From NCBI RefSeq assembly GCF_019175285.1, contig NC_056526.1:122518988-122582987 (forward strand): a DNA stretch of 64,000 nucleotides, given 5' to 3'. The position numbers and the translations under genes are program-made. The stretch comes from Sceloporus undulatus. Its lineage: Eukaryota > Chordata > Lepidosauria > Squamata > Phrynosomatidae. Positions 44,592 through 56,500 of this stretch are shown piece after piece (the stretch's first letter is position 1; the number at the start of each line of letters is the position of its first letter). The notes beneath the pieces were generated by a model. It was not told the origin of the DNA. It saw only the letters and a list, made by a program, of their open reading frames with translations, and searched no databases.

Positions 44592-47500
44592 TTTTTATTG
44601 GGGGGAGACTTCCTGGATCCAACACAATACAAGGCGGTGCTGAAAAGTTCCCAGCTTGATTCACTTCCCAAAATTTGAGTAGAATTTTATTGCTGTAGAC
44701 TGAAAGAGTGTTCCCTTGTATAGTAAACTGCCACTTTGTAGGACTGTAGCTCCAATTTCTATTTTTTTCAGATCATTGATAGAACCACATCAATGAAAAG
44801 TGCAGAACTTTCAAGGGTTCAACTCTGAGCTGTCATGAAGTTCCTGTTCCTGCAGAATAAAGCTCCAAAGGAAATCCATGAGTGTATGATGCAAACATTG
44901 AGTTACAAGTGTCTGCCATACCCAAATGTGAAGAAGCAGTGTGCCAACATTCATCATTGGGATTTTCAGATCAAAGATGCAGCAAGGTCTGGGGGATCTG
45001 AAACAGTGTCAGTTCCTGAAATTGTTGAACATATTCATGACCTGACCTAAAACAATTGCTGAGACAACCGTGGGTGAGACAAAGCATGTGCTGAAATATT
45101 TGACTTCTGACCAGAAACAAAATTAAGTGGATACCTCCAAATTGATTCTGTAGCATTAGGAGTGATCCAGTGATAGTTTTTCAGAACAACTCATCACTAT
45201 TGTTGAAACACGGTTACATCACTATGATTGGGAAACCAAGTAACAATCCTTGCAGTGGCAGCACTTTGAGTTTTCCAAGGCCAAAGAAATTCAAGACTCA
45301 AAGATCAACAGGAAGGGTCATGAACTCTTTTGGGGGAGGGGGAGGATAATGATTTTGATTATTATCTTCAGAAGAGCCAAACAGTTAATGCTGAATACTA
45401 TTCCCTTTGCTGATTAAAGGAGGCATTGAAGGAAAATGCCAAGGGAAGCTGCAAAAGATGTCTTTTTGCAGGACAGTGCACCTGCTCACAGCTAGTAAGA
45501 TGATGACTTGAAGAATTTGGGGTTAGCAAACAGACTACCCCCTACTCACCAGACTTTGCTCCATTGTATATAATCATCTATAAATTGACCTCATGTCTAA
45601 GTCGAAGACAGGTTTGGGGGCTAAAATTATGGATTTTGATATGACCCATGGATAAGTCAAGGGTAAAACTTAGGGGCATGTAACAAAGAATGTGAAGGAC
45701 AAAGCAAAGGAAAATGATGCCAAAGAACTTGCAAAATTCTAGCAGACATAAAGGCTGGCAGTGAAATGTGTGGGAAGTGACCAGGCACAGGTGAGGCTAA
45801 GAAAACACATGCATGTCAAAAAGGAAGAAAGAGCAAAGCAAAGAAAATGGTGACTACATTAGTAGTGATGTGATAACTTCAACTTTAATATGGTAACTGC
45901 CTGATTCTAACCCAGAAGAGCTGACAAAACATACACAAAGCCCAATTTCTCTTGGTGTTCTTTTGAGGAGAAAAGCTAAAGAGCTGCCACTGCTGCCTTT
46001 TTCCCACCCAGGCACTGAAAAATGTCAGAAGCAATGCTGCGGTGGAAGTAGTAGAGGGGGTCTGTGCTTCTTTTAGGTGCTTGCAGGATGGGCTAAGCAC
46101 TTGCTTTCTGACGTTCTACTCAGAGAAGGGGATACGTTAAAGTAAAGTAATTACACTGACCCATGAATAAGCTAACCCAAGTTTTGGGGGCCAATATACA
46201 GTATTTCCAGTTTCCAAACCTTTAAAGAGTTTGAAGTAAGGACATTTTCTAATGATTCAGAGGTAGTAGCAGCCAAAGAGCAGTATTTCAGTGACCAGAC
46301 ATTAGATTTTTTTTGGAAGGATTAAAGAAACTTGAGAAATAATGTGTCAAGTATGTCCAACTTTCAAATGAGTATGTGGAATAGAATATTAAGTTTCATG
46401 GCTTTGGGTCATTCCTTTCTTAGTTGAGCCGACAACTTTTCAGCACCCCCTTAAAGGTTTTCACATTTTTCTTTTGCTAATTTCATTTAGTAATGGCATC
46501 TGCTTATTATTATTACCATTTGAAGTTGTCTCAGCAGCATTTGCAGACCTCTTGTGTGAAATCAAGCCCATTCACCAATTAAATTACTGATACCAATAAA
46601 CCAGAGTATTATTTGCAAATCTCAATGCCTTCAGTTCTTCAGTTTTGATCTTAAAACCTGCTTCCATCTACTTCTAACTCAAAAGGAATCTTGTACATTG
46701 TTAATGTCAAATGATCTATAAATGTCTTTCTTCCTTTCATTAGCTCCCATCAACATCAGAAGGATGTAATCTAAGTATGGAAATAATTGAAAGTTTGTTT
46801 TGAATGTCAACAGGACCAAAACTTTCATAAAAACCCTTGAAGCAAATGCCAGACCGAAAGGAAGGGCTTTGAATCGATAATGCTGATTTAACATTGGAAA
46901 CATAGAACTAGTCTGCATATTGGTTTCATAGGAATAGGAAGACACGTTTCTATCAAATTTATCAATGTTGTAAAAATGTTCTATTGTACATTGTGTGAAG
47001 GATCTCCATTTTGAAATGCTGATATTTCACAAATGCCCTTTAACAAGTTGAGATGTAACATCAAGCAAAATCTAGCACTGTGCAAAGAAAATAGAGTAGA
47101 AACTTTTGAACCCAAGACACAGATTGCTGCAAAGGAGACCGAATTGTAAATGTCATGATCCAAAAACTGTCATACTTTGTAACTTCTGTTTAGTGTGCAC
47201 TAAAAAATACATGCATTAATACAGTGCGCCGTCATACGCGGACGCACTATAAGTGGCTTTCAGCATATGGTGAAAGCCGCATGGGAGCAAGGGGCAGTGC
47301 GTTCCATTTAGATTAATGGGGCACGTGTGCGCCGCTGCCATATGCACAAGGCCCATTACTTTCAATGGGGCTCAAGCATACACGGGGGGGTTTACGCAGG
47401 GGGGGGGTCCGGAACAGATCCCCCACGTAAAAAAAGGGTGCACTGTATCTACTTCTCCTATAATAGCCAACACCCACAGCAATGCATCTCTAGCAAACAC

Positions 47501-50500
47501 ACCTTAATGCTGCCACCAAAGATCTGACAGCTGAAGCCTCATGTATTTTCTTCAATGTCATGTATGTCTTTCATCACTGTCTTTAGGTAATGTGTCACTT
47601 TCCTTACACACCAGAGCTCCTGAGACTAATGCTGATACTGAAGTATCTAACAATGTAAAAGCTAACTGTTCCACTGCTAGTTTTTTCAAAGGCGATATAT
47701 TTCTGAAAAACACTTGTATTTATTTATTGGCATTTCCCATTCCCATGCAATCAGCCCTTTAAACACTTCAGACATTGGTAAACCCTTCCTAAACAATTGC
47801 TTTCTCAAAATGGGAAGCAGCTTTCTGAACCATTTTATGACTTTGACACACTTCATTCAAAAGTTAATAATCAAAAAGATTAATAAATTTAAGGAATCTA
47901 CTGCAGCACCAAATTTATTTTAATAGAAATAAATTTAAATATTTGATTATGAGTTCCCTAATAAATTTCTCCAAAGAAAATGATGTACGTAAATAGAAAT
48001 ATAATAAATTCAACTCAACAGCAAAATATTAATCAGAGTCAGAATTTAAGGGATGACTCAGCTAATGGAGTTCAGGAGAATATGAAGTCTGGAGATGGAA
48101 ATATCAGTGAACCAACAGAACAGGAAATGGTGCAATCTTTGTCACAACCTCCAGTTCCCCTTTAATCATCTCTCTAACTTAAGTGTCTTTTTTTCTGCTG
48201 AAATAAATATTTTCCCCTGAAATCATTGTTAACACAGGTAAAGCCTGCTGCTGCTGACTCTAAAGACGTATGTTGTTGTTGCAAAAATCTTGGAGCAAGC
48301 ACTGATTGACTGTAGGTAGCAGAGAAAACTCTGATGCACATAACTGGGTAACATGAGAGTGATCCAAATCTCCCCCTCCCCAATTCCTGACAAAAAAGGA
48401 ATCTTCTTGCATTCAACATTATGGTCAGTTTCTTGCTTGTGTGCAGGACAGCCTGCTGCTTGCAACTGTTATTTTTGAACACTGCAGTCTAGCCCCATAT
48501 ATTGTGCCTGCATCCCCTTTTTCAGCAAGATGGATGGGAGATGTGATAAGATTTTTCTCTGTTAACTTTTATACTTCTCTTTCTTAACCTTTCCTTTCCT
48601 ACAGCTCTACTCCCTTTCAATTGCCCTTTCCACTTTTCCTCTTGAATTAAACCTCGCATTCCCCCCCCCCCCCAATGAATAGACTGCATTTCTGTTCTCT
48701 TTGCAGCACCTTTTTGTTTCAATGCTGCTGCAGAAATATTCCACCCAGCCCCTTGGAATCACTCTCAGTTAGAAAGAAAAATCCTGAGAGTAACAAGTTT
48801 GTTCCCTGATCACAGGCTTACTGATGTACAGCCAATGTAGCAGTATCATTTTGGAGTTCTTATACAGTACTTAAATCCCACTCGAACATTGGCTAAGGAG
48901 AGGTCAAATGAGCATTTACTATGTCTGGCTCCTCTGGTTCCCTTTCATTTCCTCTTTGAGGCTAATCACAGACCTTGCTCTGATCTGGACCTAGAATTTT
49001 GGTAATTATTATTACCTGCTCTACATCACTATGTATTAATACTGTTATAAAGCAAAACTTGTATGACATCATTTCTCACGCGAAACATCTTCCTAGGTAG
49101 GTTCTTGGAAGTAACATTTAAATTAAACTGAACAACCATTTAATAAGCTTGTTGCATGGGACAAACATGTGGTTTTACCTGCAAGAATTGTTGTGGATGC
49201 TGGGATAACTGTGTCTGAGCTGGTTGCTGAACTGTAGCAAGCTGTTGCTGTGGTTGCTGCTGCTGCTGCTGCTGTTGTTGTTGCTGTTCCTGCTGGCTCT
49301 GCTGCAGCTGTTGTTGCTGCTGCTGCTGCTGAGCTATTGATAATGTCTGTGGCTGCTGCTGTTGCTGCTGAGCAGCAAAAGTGGGATAGGCAGTCACCAC
49401 TTGACCCATAAACATAGTGCTTGGTACCATTACTGCTCCACAAGCTACAGGGGCAGTGACTAATTTTGTTACAAGCTGCTGACCTTGAGGAAATCTGTGA
49501 AAAGAAAGAAGCATCAGTTCTCCTTCTCAGGTGTACTAAACAAGAATAACACAATTAAATTCAGTTGTATGTCCTTCTGTATCAAACCAAAGCTCCATCT
49601 ATCCCAGCATCTTCTTTTGAATAGTGTCCAGCCTGTTGTAAAGTTATTTTGAAGCTTTATATATGATTATTCCCATGACAAAGTGAAAAAGCAGTAAAAG
49701 TATTTTAAAAATTGAAAGCAAATCACATAAATCTGCAACACAATACCACTATAATTAGAAGTTTAAAACTCTGGAAAATAAGATCTTTACCTGGTACCAG
49801 AAAGTCATAACAGTATGTACCAACCAAGATTCCTTGGAGAGAGCAGTCCAGCTATTGGACTTTGCAACTCAAATGGCCCATTCTGGAAATTCACAAACAG
49901 ACCTTTGAGACAACAGCAGATGGCTAAAGTTGCCACCCAGTAACTGGCATCCACAGACATACTGTGTACCTCTGCATCTGGGTCAGTCCATTTAGCCATC
50001 ATGTCTAATAATTCTAGAACAATAGTCAAAATATTGCATTATGCTGTTCCTTCTTCTTCTTTTCCTAGTTTGTTTCCAAGTGAAATTCACTCAGAACTTG
50101 AACTTGAGTGAAAAAGAAAGAAAACCAAGTGATTTTCTTCAAAAGGACACATCGCATACATCAATACTGAACTCAGTTGCTGAATTATGATGGCTATACA
50201 GTGGTGCCTCGGCCGCGGCCGCTTTCGTAACCCGAAAAGCCTTCGTAAGCCGAAATGCCATAGGCGCTAATGGGGAAAAAGCTGCGGCTCCGCCGCGGCT
50301 CCATTTAAAATAGCGCCGGAGTTTTTTCGTAACCCGAAAAAACTTTCGTAACCCGAAACAATAATTCCCTATGGGATTTTTTCGTATCTTGAAAAATTCG
50401 TAACCTGGGTATTTCGTATCCCGAGGTACCACTGTATAGCCAAAACCAAACTTGTGAGAAGCCAGAGAGAGGTATCTACATACTTGGAAGTTATGTATAA

Positions 50501-53500
50501 AGAAAGAAACCACAGAATGCTGATTGTTTTGGGGGGACAGACAAGAAACTAGTTGCAGGCAAGAATGGAATGGAATATTTTGCAAGAAGACATAGCTGTA
50601 ACACTGAACAGAAGCACTGTATTCTCAGTGCTGTGTGTTATAGTCCCACTTGCCTCTCAACACTCACCTAATTTGTCTATCCTGGGCAAATGTAGTAATA
50701 GCGGCATTCTGGTTATTAGTTTGTTGTAAAGTAGAAGGAATCTGGACCACATTGCCCGTAGCCGGTTGGGAAATCACCATAGTGTTATACAATGGGGTTG
50801 ACAGTGTGTTCTGAGACTGGGTAGCAAGAGATGCCTGCTGACTATGTCCACTGAGAATGCTTTGTTGACTATGCTGCGAAAGAAAATACCTTTGTCAACA
50901 AGTTTATTTAACATGAACATACATACATACATACATACACACATTTAACACACACGCACACACACCACCATCACCACCAATTTATGGATATTAACTCTGA
51001 CAATCCTCCAAACAGCTTGATCAGAAAGAGAGACATCCCTGGTATTTGGTAAGGGACTCTTAGAGGGTGGACGTCAATCCAATCCATTTCTATCTGCCTT
51101 CATTGACTCCAGCTATAAAGGCTGCTATTGCTGCACAATGTGTCTAGAGAGCATTTAGCTCTGAATCTTGCTAGGCCTGGGTTATTTAAATCTTGAGTTG
51201 GAATTCCTAGTAAAGTAGTCAGAGAGATGCACAGAACCACTTGGTTGTGCACCCTTGCCTAACCAGCAAAAGATCTAAGAAGCCTCATCCTCTGCTTTCT
51301 ATTGATAAAGCAAATTTGAAAGAAATGCTTCTCAATGGGCAAGTAATATGTGTGCATGCTGTCAGCTCTTTCACACACAGTTTGCATAATAAGTACATCA
51401 TTTGTAGAATATAGAAATTGCTTTGCTTGTCTTTATGTTTACCTAACTGAGAAAACTTTAACCCTTTTTCTGACTCTAATAATCTTACCTTGTCAAAGTT
51501 TGTTATTTGCAACTCAAGAATAATTCTAATTAAAAATTGAACAGTTATAATTAATACAATGAATTCATTGTTTCAGTTAAGTGATTAACACTTCTGCCAT
51601 TTAAGCTTATTTTGTCCTATTAACAATATTGAAGCACTGTACAGAATTAGTCTCTACAGGTGCAGAAATCACCTCTGCCTCTCCTCACCCTGCCAGTTAA
51701 AAAGATAACAAGAAAAAGAAAGGAAGAGGAGACAGTATCTGCCTTCTGATGCAACTTATTTTTTGCAGCTCACCTAAACCAAGAACTTTCCTTAGATGGC
51801 ATTGTATGTCACAAATCTAATAAGTGCTGACTCACCACATTTATATCTTCGTACTAGGTAGTGCAAATTCGCAAATACAGATGATTCCTAAATGTTCCTT
51901 CCACTCATTCCCACAACAAAAAGTGATTTACATCTGAAAGATTTTGCCTCACCAATATTTTGACTTCTCTAGCCTCCTGCCTTATATTTGTCTAATACCT
52001 TCCTGTACCTTTCTAATATTAGCTTTGGCACATGAGTCACACACTCTTACACTATCTTCACAGTGGCAAATGTCAAAGGTGAGGGGCCATGTTTGGCTCC
52101 TAGGATCAGTTTTTGGCCTCTGCTGGGAGAGGCTTTTTTTTACAAGAGGATGTGAACAGAAATGTACCTTCTGTTTCTTTTAAAGGCCTCTTGTGGGCCT
52201 AAAAAAGCCCAAAGGAAGTAAATAAGGGTGAATATGACACTTCACAAAGTCAGACAGCATTTGGGACAAAAATGGTCCAAAGAGGCCACATGTGGTCTGT
52301 GGGCTGCACTCTGCCCACCCTGTCATAGGCCATGCATTTTGGCTGAGGGCAACATACAGACATAGTGACTGCATCTGACAAGGAACAATATATGAGTGAA
52401 TAGATCAACAGGCTTAGTTGCGTAAGATTAGTTGTATACCTGTGCAGCAGTATTTTGAAGAGGCTGCTGTTGAATCATGTGCTGAGTACCAATATGCCCA
52501 GTGTTTATACCACCTTGAATCTGATTAGTTTGAACAACTTGACCTTGCATGTTTATTGGTGTAATCTGTTGAATATTTGATGGGTTTCCAGAAGTTAGCT
52601 GCACAGAACCAAAATTTAATCCAGGAGTCGACTGCTGCAAGAACATCTTTCAGAGGAAAAATGCCAATGTTATAATATTACTGATCACAGAGAATATATT
52701 AATCTTTTAAAAATAACAACACTGAATTCTTAGTGATACAGCTAAGAAGTACCAATGCTACCAAACTGTCTAATATTGTTTGTCAGAAATTGCTCTAATA
52801 ACCCAATGGAATATGAATCTTACATTACAACCCTTTCCAAACTTATTTGGAAGTAAATTCCACTAAATGCAATAAGACTTGCTCCTGAGTAGACATGTAC
52901 AGTGCACCCGCACACTCTGAAAGCCGCACGGTAGCCACGAGGGAGCGTGCGAGGCGCAAGGGGTGGCATGTCCCATTTAGATGAATAGGGCATGCGCCCA
53001 GGGTGCACTCACGCCACCACGGCACCGTCGCATGCACGAGCCCCATTACTTTCAATGGAGCTTGAGCATATACATTTTTTTAATGCAGGGGGGGGAATCT
53101 GGAATGGACCCCCACATAAAACAAGGGTGGACTGTATAGGCTTCTGTTATTCTAAAGGACGTCACAAAATTCCACATATAGATCCCTCCCCCCCCTCTCA
53201 GATGAGAAAAATCACAAGAGTTCAAGACCATATTAGTCAATAGGTGGAGACATGAACACACCTGCATGCACAGGTGCCCCAATCCACAGATGGCTAGCCC
53301 ACCAATATGGTGGGTTCACCATAATAACATACTGTGCATCTTTGTACTTTAATCCAGAACTTGCAGTATTAATTTTACAGAGATTGCAGGTGATGGAAAT
53401 AGGAGCTATGAACATGTACACTAAGTGAAGAATCACTAGCCATGGTAGTATTTGCTAAATTTTAACCAACCTGAAGCCCTTGCCCATGGACCATTTGGAG

Positions 53501-56500
53501 TTGCTCCTGAATCTTACGCAACTCTTCTTGTTGGCGATGAATGTTAGCTTCTATCATTCGTGTCCTTTGTTCCAGTTGGTCCTTTAAATGTTGCATAGCT
53601 CCTAGTTGAGCTGAAAACTGAATCATAGGCTGAAAAACAACATTTAAGTAAAATATAAGATTTGAGTTTGTAACCATTATGCAGTAAGAAAAGTAACCAT
53701 CTACTATATGAACATCCTACTAAAACACATTACAGTATAGGATACAGATCCCACAGAGACCATACCCTTTTTGATTTGGCAGTACAATACAGCAAATTAT
53801 TACAGATTCAGCACTAAAACATTTAAGAGCAATGGACTGAACACTCAGTAATCTACAGTGTTCTGATGATAGTTTAATGGTAATCTGTATCAGATTTCCC
53901 CCCCTTGTTCTTGCACACTATGGGCTCTTAACTCGGTTCTAGGGATGAAATTCAGTTAAAAGAAAGGGGGGGGGGACTGTGCCAACCTAATGAAGTGATT
54001 TTACACACAGAATGGGTTTAGAAAAAAGGTCAAATATATGGACACATAAGAAAAAGAGCTGCTGAATCAGGACAATTTAATTACATCCACTGAAACTAGC
54101 AGGACTCCCAGAACCATGTTCAAGATCAGCTCTGAAAGCAATTAACAGGTCAGTTGGAGACTACCAAACTTTAATCAAATGGGCGGGGGGGGGGTGCAGG
54201 GAGATCTGTAGGCAGGTAAACAGGGAGACAAATAATGAGACACTATGTGTAATTTCATTTACATATGGTTGATCTGCTATTTCATATACATTCTGGGAAG
54301 ACAAATTGCCACTGACCATACATTCCTCAAGATTTTTTTTAGGAAAGATTTGTTCCTCAGAAAATTTCCTCGTCCTTAATCCCAAACCTATGCCTTTGTA
54401 GTGTCCATGTAAATGTGCACTGAAACAACTAATATTGGTAATACCAACTTTACTACAGAGCCTGATTGCTTGTCAGAGTCAGTTTCTATATTACGAGAAT
54501 TAAGAAATTGACCACTCCTGCTTAAATTAATGAAATGGTACTGTTGTTACTTATCATGAAGGCCCATGTCAAACAGATTAAGTGTCATTGCCATCCAGGC
54601 CAGGCAAAGTTCATATGAACTAAACTACTGAACCCCTGGCTCACCCCTGACCAGTTCTTTCCATAACCAAGCATAAATGAGAAGACAGGTCATAATCAGG
54701 AAAGCAGGAGAAACAGGGGGGAAAGAGAAACCTTCTGAATAAATGGAAGGTATTACAAAGAATCCAAAGAACAACTAGATGAGAACAGCATTCAGCTACT
54801 GGTTTCATGCAGGACAGATCTAGGTGTCTTCTGTGCAATCTAGATTGCATCTTCGCAGTGAGTAACTAATGTCTTGTTGCCAAATTACAGAGAAAACTGG
54901 TCAGACATGGGATTTACTTAAATTTAATACAGTACTGTACTGACTTGCATAAAGTGGCTGAATCTACTATGGAACCTATTATGTAACCAGCCAAAAGCAC
55001 CTCAGTAGAAGCAAACTCATTTAAAGATTACACTAGTCTAGTGAAGTTGAATAGATTAACTCATAGCACAATTTCACTAGAGGCAGTAGTAGAGAGTACT
55101 GTTCACATAGTTGCTTCTTTAATAGAGGGACCAAGGATGAGGCCATGCATTGTAAGCTATGCAGCTTACATAGCAACAGCTTTTAGCCACCAAGTTAAGA
55201 TGGAGACCATTTCTTTAATTTTCAAATAAATAGATTAAAAAAATACTTTTTGAAGCACCCTTCTGTCACACACCGTTTCAGGTTGTCCAGTTTGTTATGT
55301 CTAGTAATAGGTTAGGTGGTAGGTTAGGTGACGTGACTGCCCTGCACGTTTCAGAGAGAAGTGCCTGAGCTGGAAAAAACAACTGTAGTAGCTGTAGCCC
55401 ATGTGGAAGGTGGTATTTAGGTTTTAGCAAATATCAGGATACTCTGGAAATAAAAGCTTCAGCTGCCAAGCTAATGTAAGGGTTGTGTGATTACTCAACA
55501 AGGTACAGAGGAAAGAAACAGAGAAAGACTGAATGTTCTCTTTGAGGGTGATCAGAGCTTGAACTGTCTGCAATTCCATGTCTCCACACCATGCCTCCCC
55601 GAGAGTGTTTAACAGTGAAAACTGGCACACATTACTGCTATAAAATTAAAGGCTGACACTTACTGAGAATGGTCATTCTTGGGAGACTGATGCCAGAGTC
55701 ATTTTAATAGCGACTGTGATCCAGACTCGGATAATTGTCATTCACTAGACAGAATGCCTAAACTATTACACTATTACTCTCCGTGAACTGCTTACTTGCA
55801 GTTTTGGAGGTCTGAGACATGCCAAAGCCATTTTCGGCTTGATGTCTCCATTTTTCAGATGGCAAATGGTCACAGTCTGAAAATTCATCTACTTGTTTTC
55901 TTTTCTTATTTTCTAATTCTGATGCCAGAATTATCTTTACATTTCTTTTTTCTTTTTTAAAAATATTTTTTATTGAAACTAAAGTTCTACAATGAATTTT
56001 ATACAATACATAATTCCGTATATATATTTTCTACATTCTATTACAATTTATCTGAATATCTTTTATATCCCACCTCAATGCTCCCCTTCCCTGGAGCCAT
56101 TTTCACCCTTATATTCCATCCAAAATCTCAGTTCCTCTCGTGGAGGTAATCTTTCCTCTTCTTTTCGCAATACTTTCTCAATGAATTCTTTCCAAATTCC
56201 ACCAAAGTCACTTATTTTTCATAATCACCTTTTTACTTTTAACCTGTATCTCAATTTATCATTACAGTGCGCCCACGTTATATGTGGATTTGAGCATATT
56301 GGTTCAAATGAATTTATTGGCACAAGGGATTAACCATTTGTTGTGGATTGTGCCTTCAACCTCACAGAGAATAAACCTTACTGGTGATAAGATACAGCAG
56401 GTGGTCTACAGCAGAGCATCACAGACCATTAGTTGATAGGTCTGAGCATCCTCTCACAGGAGGTGGTAAAATCAGGCCCCTAAACAATGAATTCTATCCA

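Noticed and set aside
49123-49554. Alternative Ala/Thr-rich minus-strand frame over the CLOCK polyQ exon
   Set aside because: A shifted-frame shadow of the CAG/CAA tract; the Q-rich frame matches CLOCK on both sides.
50139-50585. 148-codon minus-strand frame
   Set aside because: Runs through a TTCGTAACCCGAA-type MITE; its repeated GYEK / RVTK words are the repeat unit translated.
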